Part shown: positions 19,586 to 28,788 of the stretch, piece by piece | How positions within the stretch are numbered: position 1 is the stretch's first letter | How the letters are laid out: each line of letters begins with the position of its first letter | From: Terasakiella pusilla DSM 6293 | GTDB taxonomy: Bacteria > Pseudomonadota > Alphaproteobacteria > Rhodospirillales > Terasakiellaceae | Length of the DNA stretch: 64,000 nucleotides | Direction of reading: 5' to 3' | Assembly: GCF_000688235.1 (NCBI RefSeq) | Contig: NZ_JHYO01000015.1 | Location: forward strand, 1-64,000 | Translations under genes and position numbers: made by a program | Notes under the pieces: generated by a model | Seen by the model: only the letters and a program-made list of their open reading frames with translations | Told to the model about the DNA's origin: nothing | Database searches by the model: none

Positions 19586-20274
19586 AACTGATTAAATCCC
19601 TGACAAAATCCAATGGATTTCGCAGCTTCCTCTGCTGGGTCGGGGCGCAGTATATCCGCTTGGTCTATCTAACAGGCACTTGGCAGGTAATTAACGGGGA
19701 CACCCCGCAACAGTTTTGGGATGAAGATAAGCCCTTCATCCTTGCCTTTTGGCATGGGCGCATCCTGTTGATGCCCTATTGCTGGAACCGCAAAAAAAAT
19801 ATCCACATGCTGATTTCCCAACACCGTGATGGGCAACTGATCGCCAAGACGGTGGGGCATTTTGGTATCCAGACCGTTGAAGGATCAACCTCCAAAGGCG
19901 GAGTGCAGGCGCTGCGCACCATGTTAAAAGCGCTTAAGGGCGGGGAAAGTATCGGCATTACGCCCGATGGACCGCGCGGACCGCGCATGCGGGCCAGCAA
20001 CGGCATTGTCAGTGTCGCTAAAATGTCCGGCGTCCCTGTGCTGACCTGCGCGTTTGGCACCACAAAACGCAAGCACTTGCGCAGTTGGGACCGTTTTTGC
20101 CTTGCGCTTCCCTTTAGCAAAGGTGTCTTTGTCTGGGGTGATCCCATCCATGTGCCCAAAAAAGCAGATGCGGACGAGCTTTTGGCTTACCAGCAACAGA
20201 TTGAAGACAGCCTCACCACTGTGCAAAATACCTGCGACGAAATGACAGGGCATCCGCCAGTGGAGGCGGCATGA
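19582..20274 (+). CDS. DUF374 lysophospholipid acyltransferase-family protein
   Basis: 230 residues. The DUF374 signature is clear: LAFWHGRILLMPYCW, SQHRDGQLIAKTV with the catalytic-type His, GIQTVEGSTSKGGVQALRTM and GITPDGPRGPRMR. The fold is that of the LPLAT acyltransferases (PlsC/LpxL relatives). In alphaproteobacteria this gene usually lies beside waaA and msbA, as here, suggesting acylation of a lipid A or lipid precursor; the substrate is not established. It overlaps the genes on both sides by 4 bases (ATGA), so translation is coupled. Confidence 0.85.
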   Translation: MKLIKSLTKSNGFRSFLCWVGAQYIRLVYLTGTWQVINGDTPQQFWDEDKPFILAFWHGRILLMPYCWNRKKNIHMLISQHRDGQLIAKTVGHFGIQTVEGSTSKGGVQALRTMLKALKGGESIGITPDGPRGPRMRASNGIVSVAKMSGVPVLTCAFGTTKRKHLRSWDRFCLALPFSKGVFVWGDPIHVPKKADADELLAYQQQIEDSLTTVQNTCDEMTGHPPVEAA

Positions 20275-21551
20275 TCTATTCTCTCTATCGCCTGACCACA
20301 ACTCTTGCCGCGCCCTTGATCTCGCGCTACCTGCAAAAACGATTGGCCAAAGGCAAGGAAGACCCGACACGGTTTAACGAACGCCTCGGCATCGCCAGCC
20401 AAGCGCGCCTTGATGGGCTGGTGCTGTGGCTACATGGCGCCAGTGTAGGCGAAGCAATTTCGCTCTTGCCCTTGATTGATCACTTACAAAAAAATGCGCC
20501 TGCCTACCGTATTTTAATGACCACCGGCACCGTCACCTCCGCTGAACTCATGGCAAAACGACTGCCGCAAGGGGTGATCCATCAGTTTGTGCCCGTGGAT
20601 CGCTTGCCCTATGTGCGTGCCTTCCTTGATCACTGGCGACCGGATGTGGCCTTTTGGGCAGAAAGCGAACTTTGGCCCAACTTATTGTGTGAAAGCCACA
20701 AGCGCGGGACAAAAATGGCGCTGATCAATGCCCGTATGTCGGAAAAGTCCCTTAGAAATTGGCAGCGCGTGGGTGGTTTTGCAAAAAAACTGCTGTCCAC
20801 CTTTGATCTCTTCCTCGCCCAGACGGAAAAAGACGCTGAAAATTATCGCACCCTTGGCGCCCAAAATGTCACCTGTGTCGGGAACCTGAAATACGCGTCG
20901 CCCGATCTGCCCTGTGACGATCAAGACCTCGCTGCCCTTCAAGCCCTCACCACGGATCGCGCTGTGTGGCTAGCCGCCAGCACCCATCACGGCGATGAAA
21001 CGTTGGTAGGCCGTGTCCATCAACAGGTCAAACAAGATCACCCCACCCTGTTGACCCTAATCGCACCGCGCCATCCCAACCGCGCCGATGAGATTGAGGC
21101 CGACCTCAACGCCCAAGGCTTACATGTCGCCCGACGATCCAAGGGCCAGCAGCCGGATGCGCAAACCGATATCTACCTCTGTGACACCATGGGGGAGATG
21201 GGTCTGTTTTATCGCCTCTCCCCCATCGTGTTTATGGGGAAATCCCTTGCGCCCCTTGGCGGGCAAAATCCGCTGGAGCCTGCACGACTGGACTGCGCGT
21301 TGTTATGTGGCCCCTATATGACCAACTTCCCGGAGATCATGACCCGCTTTGAAGAGGTTGACGCCATCACGATTGTTAAAGATGAAGGGGAGCTCGCCAC
21401 ACAGGTCAACCAACTTCTCAGCCATCCAGCACAGGCCAACGCCTTGGCAGAACGGGCCAAACAGGTTGCCTATGGGGAAGCTGCGGCCTTGGATCGTATC
21501 TATGAGGCCCTGAATAAGACCTTTTCTCTGGACCAACGGGGGCGAGAATGA
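20271..21551 (+). CDS. waaA: 3-deoxy-D-manno-octulosonic acid (Kdo) transferase
   Basis: 426 residues, a GT30 family enzyme. The N terminus has a hydrophobic anchor, RFNERLGIAS and LWLHGASVGEAISLLPLI, then WAESELWPNLL, and the C-terminal half has KSLAPLGGQNPLEPA for nucleotide-sugar binding. WaaA moves Kdo from CMP-Kdo to lipid IVA at the inner face of the cytoplasmic membrane. It overlaps both neighbours by 4 bases in the lipid A operon. Confidence 0.94.
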   Translation: MIYSLYRLTTTLAAPLISRYLQKRLAKGKEDPTRFNERLGIASQARLDGLVLWLHGASVGEAISLLPLIDHLQKNAPAYRILMTTGTVTSAELMAKRLPQGVIHQFVPVDRLPYVRAFLDHWRPDVAFWAESELWPNLLCESHKRGTKMALINARMSEKSLRNWQRVGGFAKKLLSTFDLFLAQTEKDAENYRTLGAQNVTCVGNLKYASPDLPCDDQDLAALQALTTDRAVWLAASTHHGDETLVGRVHQQVKQDHPTLLTLIAPRHPNRADEIEADLNAQGLHVARRSKGQQPDAQTDIYLCDTMGEMGLFYRLSPIVFMGKSLAPLGGQNPLEPARLDCALLCGPYMTNFPEIMTRFEEVDAITIVKDEGELATQVNQLLSHPAQANALAERAKQVAYGEAAALDRIYEALNKTFSLDQRGRE

Positions 21552-22519
21552 AAGCACCTGCCTTCTGGTCCCATGGTCAAACGTCCTGTTACGCCAAACT
21601 CTTGGCCCCGCTGTCCTGCCTCTATAACCAGATCACCACATCACGCGCCAATCGACTTGCGGACTTTAAAGCCGACATTCCGGTCATTTGCATCGGCAAC
21701 CTGACCATGGGTGGGGCAGGCAAAACGCCGACAGCCATTGCCCTCTGTAAGATGTTGCGTCGTCTTGGTAAAAATCCGGCCTTTCTCTCGCGCGGCTATG
21801 GCGGCAGCCTCACCGGTCCGGTCTTCGTCACCACTGCCCACAAGGCTGTAGAAGTCGGCGATGAACCTTTATTGCTGCGCCAACATGCCCCGGTCTGCGT
21901 ATCTCAAAACCGCATTGACGGTGCCAAGGCCTTGGTGGCACATGGGGCAGATATCATCATTATGGACGATGGCTTCCAGAACCCGCACTTGCATAAAGAC
22001 CTGTCACTCATTGTCATTGATGGCGGCTTTGGGCATGGCAACGAACGCGTCTTCCCCGCCGGACCTTTGCGCGAAAGTCTACAAAACGGCCTAGGCCGCA
22101 CGGACCTTGCCATCCTGATCGGGGATGATGCAACGGGTACAACCGAGCGATTACACCAGATCAAACCGGATTTGCCGATCCTGAAGGCCCATATTCGCGC
22201 CGAAGAGAATCCGGTGCTACGAGAGCGCCCCTGCCTTGCCTTTGCCGGGATCGGACGACCGGAGAAGTTTTTTGATACCCTCAACCAACAGGGCCTCAAC
22301 CTTGTTGGGACAGAAGCGTTCAGCGACCACCACCTCTTTCACGCAAACGAAATTAACAGTTTGAAAGAAAAGGCAAAAAATAGTGGGGCCACCCTCGTCA
22401 CCACCGAAAAAGATTTCGTGCGCTTGCCCCCCGCCTTACAGGACGGGATCGAAACCCTTAAAATCACACTGGATTTTGAACAAGCCGACATGCTAAACGA
22501 ACACTTAAAACAATATTGA
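21548..22519 (+). CDS. lpxK: Tetraacyldisaccharide 4'-kinase
   Basis: 323 residues. The P-loop is GNLTMGGAGKTPTAIALCKM, and the family segments FLSRGYGGSL, VGDEPLLLRQHAPVCVS and IIMDDGFQNPHLHKDLSLIV follow. LpxK phosphorylates the 4' position of the lipid A disaccharide. The start overlaps waaA by 4 bases; the acyltransferase gene follows after ten bases, all in one operon. Confidence 0.95.
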   Translation: MKAPAFWSHGQTSCYAKLLAPLSCLYNQITTSRANRLADFKADIPVICIGNLTMGGAGKTPTAIALCKMLRRLGKNPAFLSRGYGGSLTGPVFVTTAHKAVEVGDEPLLLRQHAPVCVSQNRIDGAKALVAHGADIIIMDDGFQNPHLHKDLSLIVIDGGFGHGNERVFPAGPLRESLQNGLGRTDLAILIGDDATGTTERLHQIKPDLPILKAHIRAEENPVLRERPCLAFAGIGRPEKFFDTLNQQGLNLVGTEAFSDHHLFHANEINSLKEKAKNSGATLVTTEKDFVRLPPALQDGIETLKITLDFEQADMLNEHLKQY

Positions 22520-22529
22520 GTCTTGAGTG

Positions 22530-23423
22530 ATGCGCGCGACCATTCAAAAGTACATTTCCCACCCGTTCCAAGCTGCTGTCGTTCATACAGTTTTCTTTCT
22601 TGTGGCCCTTATCCCGCTTGATTTGGCCTCGGCCCTTGGCGGCTGGGTGGCCCGTACCTTCGGCCCCCTGACCAAAGTCAACAAGTTGGCAAAGGACAAT
22701 CTGGAGCGCGCCTTCCCCGAAAAATCAGCCGAGGATATCCAGCAGATTTTAACGGGCGTTTGGGACAACATCGGACGTACCGCGTTTGAAATTCCACATA
22801 TTCCAAAAATCAATATCTACGATCAACCGGATCGTTTTGAAATTGTCGGCGAAGAATATATCAACCTCCTGCGTGATGACGGGATCTGCGGCATTTTCTT
22901 TTCTGCCCATTTGGCAAACTGGGAATTTTTGCCCCGATCTGTCGCCCAGGCAACCCCGCCGTTACCGGTCGATCTGATCTATCGCGCCCCTGACAACCCG
23001 TGGGTTGGCTCTATCTTTGAAAAGCGTAATCCGGAAGGCTGTGGCCTGATCCCCAAGGGGATTAAGGGCGCACGCATGTCCATGGACCATCTGAAAAAGG
23101 GCGGTCATCTTGCCTTGCTGGTGGATCAGAAAATGAATGACGGGATTGCGGTGCCCTTCTTCGGGCGCGACGCTATGACCGCCCCTGCCATGGCCCAGTT
23201 TGCCTTGCGCTATAAATGCCCACTGGTCCCCGTTCGGATCGTGCGCACCAAAGGCGCAAACTTTAAAATCATCTTTACCGCCCCACTGGACGTTACCGAA
23301 ACGGACAATCGCAAAGACGATATCCTAAAGATTATGACAGAGGTCAATCAGGTCATTGAAGGCTGGGTGCGTGAACATCCGGACCAGTGGCTGTGGCTGC
23401 ATCGCCGCTGGCCCAAAGACTAA
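22530..23423 (+). CDS. lpxL: LpxL/HtrB-type lipid A acyltransferase
   Basis: About 297 residues from the ATG at 22530 (a GTG one codon earlier is equally open). A hydrophobic N-terminal anchor is followed by the acyltransferase motif SAHLANWEF (H-x4-E), then LVDQKMNDGIAVPFFGRDAM and WLWLHRRWPK at the end, all features of the LpxL/LpxM family. These add a secondary acyl chain to Kdo2-lipid IVA. Which chain or position cannot be told. Last gene of the lipid A operon; the next gene is convergent after five bases. Confidence 0.88.
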   Translation: MRATIQKYISHPFQAAVVHTVFFLVALIPLDLASALGGWVARTFGPLTKVNKLAKDNLERAFPEKSAEDIQQILTGVWDNIGRTAFEIPHIPKINIYDQPDRFEIVGEEYINLLRDDGICGIFFSAHLANWEFLPRSVAQATPPLPVDLIYRAPDNPWVGSIFEKRNPEGCGLIPKGIKGARMSMDHLKKGGHLALLVDQKMNDGIAVPFFGRDAMTAPAMAQFALRYKCPLVPVRIVRTKGANFKIIFTAPLDVTETDNRKDDILKIMTEVNQVIEGWVREHPDQWLWLHRRWPKD

Positions 23424-23428
23424 TCACA

Positions 23429-23803
23429 TTAGCCCAACAGCTTTTTAATGGAAATCGCCAGATCATCCGCTGAAAACGGCTTGGTCAGCGCATCATCGGC
23501 CCCTAAGGAGCGCGCAAAGGTCAGGGGATCAAATTCCTGTTTATCATAGCCTGTCATGGCAATGATCTTGATGCCTTCGTGGCATTTTCGGATCGCACCA
23601 ATGGTTTCAAAGCCATCCATCTCCGGCATAAAAATATCCAGCAGGACCAGATCAAACGCATGGATTTGCATCTGTTTTAAAGCTTCTTCGCCATTTTCGG
23701 AAACATCCACGTAAAAGTCTTTCGCCCGCAACACTTCGGACATGGCAAGACAGATATCCGGATCGTCATCCACAATTAAAATTCGGTTCATTTTGGTTTT
23801 CAC
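23429..23803 (-). CDS. CheY-like single-domain response regulator
   Basis: 124 residues, one receiver domain and nothing else. The acidic pocket is in ILIVDDDPD, the phosphorylated Asp in LVLLDIFMPEMDGFE, the switch Thr in IAMTGYD and the conserved Lys in ALTKPFSADDL. No output domain, so it must act through protein contacts. The partner kinase is not in the window. The GTG at 23803 has AAAGAG about eight bases upstream; an ATG four codons later is an alternative start. Confidence 0.85.
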   Translation of the reverse strand: MKTKMNRILIVDDDPDICLAMSEVLRAKDFYVDVSENGEEALKQMQIHAFDLVLLDIFMPEMDGFETIGAIRKCHEGIKIIAMTGYDKQEFDPLTFARSLGADDALTKPFSADDLAISIKKLLG

Positions 23804-23854
23804 ATCGACACTCTTTGACGGTGCCCATGACCCCTATTTTTCTAACGCTTGGCC

Positions 23855-24685
23855 CTATTTGAGCAATAAAAGAGGGTCCATTGCAACATTTTTCAGACTC
23901 ACCCCCCAATGGAGGTGCGGTCCTGTTGCCCGCCCGCTTTGTCCGATTTTACCCACCGGATCGCCTTTTTTAACTTTTTGACCTTCTTTCACAAGAATTT
24001 CATTCATGTGGATATAGATGGATTGCAGTCCAAAACCATGATCAATCATGACCGTTTTGCCCATCAGATACATATCTTCATGCTTTAAGGAAATCACACC
24101 ATCGGCACTGGCTGTGATCAATGTGCCTACGGGGGCTGCGATGTCCACGCCTTTGTGTGGGCTGCGCGGCTTCCCGTTTAAAATCCGTTGAGAGCCAAAA
24201 ACGCCTGAGATACGGCCCTTTGCCGGCCAATCAAAGCCTGAGGCAAAAAAAGTTTCATCGCTCACCTTCAGGCGGGCTTCTTTTACCGCTGTATTATCTG
24301 CGATAATCCGTTTGGTCGCTTCCGGATTCGGTGTGACTTTCGTTTTCGGCAATCCATCAATGCGTGAAATTTTATAGTCCTGCTTTTCAATCTGCAGGGT
24401 TTCACTGGCCTGCTGCCCATCAGGATAGGTGATCAAAAGCTGGCTTTGTGGCTCCGCCAGACGTCCGAACCCCAACAGAAACAGCCCGTCCTTGGACACT
24501 TTCACCGTTGTTTTATCCAACTGCACCTGACTGCCGGGCGTCACCGTCCCGTAAATCAGACCGCCCTGCTTCAAAGCCCCATTTAGGGAATAGCTATTGG
24601 CCTGTGCCTGAACGCTAAGAAAGCCCGCGACCAATAAGATCACAAATCCAAAGAACGCGGCGCGCGCTGCATTAAAAAACATCAA
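23855..24685 (-). CDS. M23-family (LytM) peptidase, periplasmic
   Basis: 276 residues with an N-terminal hydrophobic signal ([19 protein letters not shown]). The C-terminal 110 residues form an M23 domain with [12 protein letters not shown] for the first zinc ligands and [10 protein letters not shown] for the HxH ligand, so it looks catalytically intact. It probably cleaves peptidoglycan cross-bridges or regulates amidases. The middle part, residues about 30-130, resembles a beta-rich binding domain. Its start overlaps the xseA stop by 4 bases, so it is read from the same message. Confidence 0.88.
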   Translation of the reverse strand: MMFFNAARAAFFGFVILLVAGFLSVQAQANSYSLNGALKQGGLIYGTVTPGSQVQLDKTTVKVSKDGLFLLGFGRLAEPQSQLLITYPDGQQASETLQIEKQDYKISRIDGLPKTKVTPNPEATKRIIADNTAVKEARLKVSDETFFASGFDWPAKGRISGVFGSQRILNGKPRSPHKGVDIAAPVGTLITASADGVISLKHEDMYLMGKTVMIDHGFGLQSIYIHMNEILVKEGQKVKKGDPVGKIGQSGRATGPHLHWGVSLKNVAMDPLLLLK

Positions 24686-26241
24686 AACAAACTTCCTTGT
24701 TCCGGTGACGGTGATTTTTTACGGGGGGCCGCTTTAGGTTTTGGCTTCGGTTTCGGGGCGACCCGTTGCGGTGTCGGGGTCGCGGTTGGCACGACGCCCT
24801 CCCCATTCACCAAAACATCCAGTTTATTGTCCCCGCCAAACTGGATCGACAGTTCCTGCCCGATATTCAAACCGGTGGGTGAGGTCACCGCACTTCCTTC
24901 ATTATCCGTGACCAGCGCAAAACCACGATCCAGCACGCTTTTGTAGGAATAACTTTCCAGCAACGCTGACAGACTGGACAGCTTTTGTGTGGAGCGTTGG
25001 ATCGAATCGTCCACCGCCTTGCGACGCACCAAGGCACTCGTGCGGTCATACTGACTGTGCTTGCGCTGTAACAGGGATTGATAGGCGCTCATCAAGGATT
25101 GCGTGCGACCCAACAAACGTTCTTGCGCATTCTGAATCTGTTGGCCCGGTGCGGGAATTTTGGAGGCCAATTGTTCGACGCGCATGCCTTGGCGCTGCAA
25201 CAGGTTTTGGACGGAATTGTCCAAGCGTTCCACCCGATCATCCAGCCGCAATGTCATATCTTCGACCATGCGCTGTGGGTTGGGGATGGCACGCGCAGCG
25301 GATTTGACCCGCAGATTGCGCTCATCCATCAAGCGGTTCATGGCAGACACAAGACGGGTGCTGTCATCCATCACTTGGGCGAGCAATTCCATGCGCACAG
25401 GCACCGCCATCTCTGCGGCGGCTGTCGGGGTGGGGGCGCGACGATCTGAAGCATAATCGATCAAGGTCGTATCGGTTTCGTGCCCGACCGCAGAAATCAG
25501 CGGAATGTCACTTTCTGCCGCTGCACGCACGACAATTTCTTCGTTAAACGACCATAAATCTTCCAACGACCCACCGCCACGCGCAACGATCAACAGGTCA
25601 GGGCGCGGGACACCTTGCGTGCCGTCAATACTGTTAAAAGCGCGAATACCTTGGGCAACCTGTTCGGCAGCGCCTTTGCCTTGCACCAGACAGGGCCACA
25701 GCAAGACATGACGCGGGAAACGATCGTTCAAGCGATGCATAATATCGCGGATCACCGCCCCGGTTGGGGAAGTCACAATGCCGATAACTTTGGGCAAAAA
25801 CGGGATCGGTTTTTTGCGTTCCGGTGCAAACAGGCCTTCGGCTGCCAATTTGCGCTTCAAATCTTCCAGTAGCTTCAGCAAGGCGCCTTCGCCCGCAAGC
25901 TCCATCGATTCGATCACCAATTGGTATTTAGAACGTCCCGGAAAAGTGGTCAAACGGCCTTTACAGATAACCTCCATCCCGTCTTGGGGACGTAAATCCA
26001 TCTTGGCGGCTGCCCCTTTCCAACAGACAGCATCCATCACCGCGTTTTCATCCTTCAGGCCCAGATACCAATGACCGGACGTCGCGCGTTTAAAACCGGA
26101 TATTTCACCGCGTACACGAACAAGGGAAAAAGCGTCTTCGACCGTGCGCTTCAAGGCACCGGACAGTTCAGATACACTCAGGATCGGTTGATTATGTTGC
26201 CCCGGTGTGTCAAATGCGTCTGCAAAAGGGTTGTCACTCAT
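24682..26241 (-). CDS. xseA: Exodeoxyribonuclease VII large subunit
   Basis: 519 residues from the ATG at 26241 ([10 protein letters not shown]). The frame is open much further upstream, but that part is antisense to purD and not XseA-like. The OB-fold domain has [20 protein letters not shown] and [19 protein letters not shown]. The catalytic core has [33 protein letters not shown] and [19 protein letters not shown] long coiled-coil follows, then a Lys/Pro-rich tail from about residue 475. With XseB it degrades single-stranded DNA to oligonucleotides. xseB is not in the window. Divergent from purD with 57 bases between the starts. Confidence 0.94.
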   Translation of the reverse strand: MSDNPFADAFDTPGQHNQPILSVSELSGALKRTVEDAFSLVRVRGEISGFKRATSGHWYLGLKDENAVMDAVCWKGAAAKMDLRPQDGMEVICKGRLTTFPGRSKYQLVIESMELAGEGALLKLLEDLKRKLAAEGLFAPERKKPIPFLPKVIGIVTSPTGAVIRDIMHRLNDRFPRHVLLWPCLVQGKGAAEQVAQGIRAFNSIDGTQGVPRPDLLIVARGGGSLEDLWSFNEEIVVRAAAESDIPLISAVGHETDTTLIDYASDRRAPTPTAAAEMAVPVRMELLAQVMDDSTRLVSAMNRLMDERNLRVKSAARAIPNPQRMVEDMTLRLDDRVERLDNSVQNLLQRQGMRVEQLASKIPAPGQQIQNAQERLLGRTQSLMSAYQSLLQRKHSQYDRTSALVRRKAVDDSIQRSTQKLSSLSALLESYSYKSVLDRGFALVTDNEGSAVTSPTGLNIGQELSIQFGGDNKLDVLVNGEGVVPTATPTPQRVAPKPKPKPKAAPRKKSPSPEQGSLF

Positions 26242-26298
26242 GGGGGTCAATATGGTACAAGTCTGCCAAATTGTGAACAGCAAATATGGGAAGTCCTC

Positions 26299-27585
26299 AT
26301 GAAAGTACTCGTCATTGGTTCCGGTGGGCGTGAACACGCCTTGTGTTGGGCCATCGCCAAGTCTGCAAAACTCAGCAAACTCTACTGTGCACCGGGCAAT
26401 GCGGGCATCAGGGATGTCGCGGACTGTGTCAATATTGGCGCAGAAGATGTCGACGCCTTGGTGGATTTTGCCACAGACAACGCCATCGACCTTGTGGTCG
26501 TCGGCCCCGAAGCCCCGCTGGTCCTTGGTGTGGTCGATAAACTTGAAGCCAAGGGCATTAAAACCTTCGGCCCCAGTGCCGCCGCGTCCGTCCTTGAAGG
26601 GTCCAAAGGCTTTATGAAAGACATGTGCGCCAAAGCAGGCGTGCCGACCGCCGCCTATGGTCGCTTTACAGACGCGGAAAAAGCCAAAGACTTTATCCGT
26701 GAAAACGGCGCCCCCATCGTTGTCAAAACCGATGGTCTGGCAGCCGGTAAAGGCGTGATCATCTGCCAAAGCGTTGACGAAGCCCTTAAGGCCGTTGACG
26801 ACATGATGGGCGACAAAATCTTTGGCGATGCGGGCAGCGAGATCGTGGTCGAGGATTTCCTTGAAGGTGAAGAATGTAGCTTCTTTGCCCTTGTAGACGG
26901 GGAACGTGCTTTGCCGCTGGCCGCCGCGCAAGATCACAAGGCCGCTTATGATGGCGATAAGGGTCCCAACACAGGCGGGATGGGTGCCTATTCCCCGACC
27001 CCGATTGCGACGCCTGAGATTTGCGATAAAATCATGGAAACCGCGATCACACCGCTGATCAAAACCATGGCGAAAGAAGGTTGCCCTTATAAAGGTGTGC
27101 TGTTCTGCGGCCTGATGGTCAAAGACGGTGTGCCAACGGTGCTGGAATATAACATCCGCTTTGGCGACCCGGAATGTCAGGTCCTGATGATGCGTTGGAA
27201 GTCCGACGTCTTAGAAGCCCTGCAAGCCGCCGCAGAAGGTCGTCTGGACGATATCAGCCTGGAGTGGCATGACGAAACCGCCATGGTCGTCGTCATGGCC
27301 GCAAACGGCTATCCCGGCTCTTACGAAAAAGGCACCGAGATTAAGAATATCGCCGCTGCCAATGAGATCGACAAAGCCTATGTCTTCCATGCCGGCACAA
27401 AGGCCGAGGGCGACAAAATTCTCGCCACAGGGGGCCGTGTCCTCGGTGTCACAGGTCGCGGGACAAGCGTGATCGAAGCCCAGACAACCACCTATAAAGC
27501 GGTTGATACCATCGATTGGGCCGAAGGCTTCTGCCGTCGCGATATCGGTTGGCGCGCAGTTGAGCGTGAGCGCCAGAATACATAA
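26299..27585 (+). CDS. purD: Phosphoribosylamine-glycine ligase
   Basis: 428 residues from the ATG at 26299 ([17 protein letters not shown]), which is the conserved PurD N terminus; earlier in-frame codons lie inside xseA. ATP-grasp features include [50 protein letters not shown] and [12 protein letters not shown]. PurD makes glycinamide ribonucleotide in the second step of purine synthesis. Single gene, followed by a 13-base-pair hairpin. Confidence 0.96.
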   Translation: MKVLVIGSGGREHALCWAIAKSAKLSKLYCAPGNAGIRDVADCVNIGAEDVDALVDFATDNAIDLVVVGPEAPLVLGVVDKLEAKGIKTFGPSAAASVLEGSKGFMKDMCAKAGVPTAAYGRFTDAEKAKDFIRENGAPIVVKTDGLAAGKGVIICQSVDEALKAVDDMMGDKIFGDAGSEIVVEDFLEGEECSFFALVDGERALPLAAAQDHKAAYDGDKGPNTGGMGAYSPTPIATPEICDKIMETAITPLIKTMAKEGCPYKGVLFCGLMVKDGVPTVLEYNIRFGDPECQVLMMRWKSDVLEALQAAAEGRLDDISLEWHDETAMVVVMAANGYPGSYEKGTEIKNIAAANEIDKAYVFHAGTKAEGDKILATGGRVLGVTGRGTSVIEAQTTTYKAVDTIDWAEGFCRRDIGWRAVERERQNT

Positions 27586-27619
27586 AATTAGAAGTGCCTT
27601 ATGTACTTTGTATTTCCTA

Positions 27620-27652
27620 GCCATAAAGCAAGTTTTGCGCTTGCTTTATGGC
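27620..27652 (+). terminator. Perfect 13-bp hairpin after purD, weak T tract
   Basis: GCCATAAAGCAAG (27620-27632) and CTTGCTTTATGGC (27640-27652) pair perfectly around a seven-base loop. Only AGGTTTGTG follows, so it lacks the T run of a strong intrinsic terminator. It could end or protect the purD message. The remaining 140 bases before the peroxidase gene are A/T-rich, with a weak ACCCG/CGGGT hairpin at 27747-27766. Confidence 0.5.
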
Positions 27653-27795
27653 AGGTTTGTGACTAGTTTACCGCGCTGTTCAACACCATAACAGCAGATG
27701 ATTTTAGGCCCAACCAGACTAGAATTAGAATAATTATAACAATAAAACCCGATAAAATAAGCGGGTATTTGAGAAACTATGTATCGGACGACGTC

Positions 27796-28788
27796 ATGCT
27801 CACACATAAGGTAAGAGTATTCTTGATGGCGGGCGGCCTCTTTTTAGGGGCGGCAATGCCCGTACATGGGCAAAATTTGTCGGATACGCCTTCCCTCCAT
27901 GTGGATGAGCCGATCCGCCCGATCCCCTTATCCCATGAGGTCGATGCCAAAAAAGTCGCGTTAGGGGATCGCCTTTTTCATGAAACGCTCTTATCCGGTG
28001 ACAATACCGTCAGCTGCGCCACCTGCCACATCATTGATAATTACGGCGTAGATAACCAGAAAGTCTCCGCCGGGATCGAGGGCAAGAGCGGAACGGTCAA
28101 TTCCCCCACCGTGATGAACAGCCGCTTTAATTTTGCCCAGTTCTGGGATGGCCGTGCTGCCAACTTGCAAGAACAGGCCAAGGGTCCGGTGACAAACCCT
28201 ATTGAGATGGGCGCGGTCTGGGAAGATGTGATCACGAAACTGCAGGGCGAACCGGAATATGCCCAAGCCTTTAGCGACCTCTACGAAGACGACATCACGC
28301 CCGACACGATCACCGATGCGATCCAGCATTACGAATATACGCTAAACACCGTCAATTCCCCTTTTGACCAATATCTGCGCGGCAATGACGACGCCATTAG
28401 TGACCAGCAAAAACGCGGCTATTCCCTGTTTAAGGAATTTGGCTGCGTCGCCTGTCATCAGGGAATCAATGTCGGCGGCAATATGTACCAACGCATGGGG
28501 GCATTCATCCCCTATTTTAATAAAGAAAACACAAATTCCAAAGACGACCTCGGCAGGTACAACGTCACCAAAAATGAACGCGATCTGCATGTCTTTAAAG
28601 TCCCCAGCCTGCGCGTTGCCGCCCATACAGCACCCTATTTTCACGACGGCAGTGTCGCCACACTGGAAGAGGCGATCAACATCATGGCGCGCTATCAGCT
28701 CGGACACGATATCACCCTTCAGGAAAACAAAGACATTCAGGCCTTTATTCAGTCCCTGAGTGGCGCGTATATCAAGGCCGCCGAATGA
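27796..28788 (+). CDS. Dihaem cytochrome c peroxidase (CcpA/MauG family)
   Basis: 330 residues from the ATG at 27796, giving a clean signal peptide (MLTHKVRVFLMAGGLFLGAA, cleavage near AMPVHG-Q); a TTG nine codons earlier is not favoured. Two haem-attachment motifs are visible, CATCH near residue 75 and CVACH near residue 217, with NSPTVMNSRFNFAQFWDGRA between them. These periplasmic enzymes reduce hydrogen peroxide using electrons from cytochrome c. The stop overlaps the next gene's start by 4 bases, tying it to a c-di-GMP signalling protein. Confidence 0.9.
   Translation: MLTHKVRVFLMAGGLFLGAAMPVHGQNLSDTPSLHVDEPIRPIPLSHEVDAKKVALGDRLFHETLLSGDNTVSCATCHIIDNYGVDNQKVSAGIEGKSGTVNSPTVMNSRFNFAQFWDGRAANLQEQAKGPVTNPIEMGAVWEDVITKLQGEPEYAQAFSDLYEDDITPDTITDAIQHYEYTLNTVNSPFDQYLRGNDDAISDQQKRGYSLFKEFGCVACHQGINVGGNMYQRMGAFIPYFNKENTNSKDDLGRYNVTKNERDLHVFKVPSLRVAAHTAPYFHDGSVATLEEAINIMARYQLGHDITLQENKDIQAFIQSLSGAYIKAAE

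Noticed and set aside
26242-26937. N-terminal extension of the xseA frame
   Set aside because: Antisense to purD; the conserved XseA start is at 26241.
27601-27666. 21-codon frame over the purD downstream hairpin
   Set aside because: No ribosome site, and the hairpin alone explains the sequence; no amino acid enrichment to suggest a leader.
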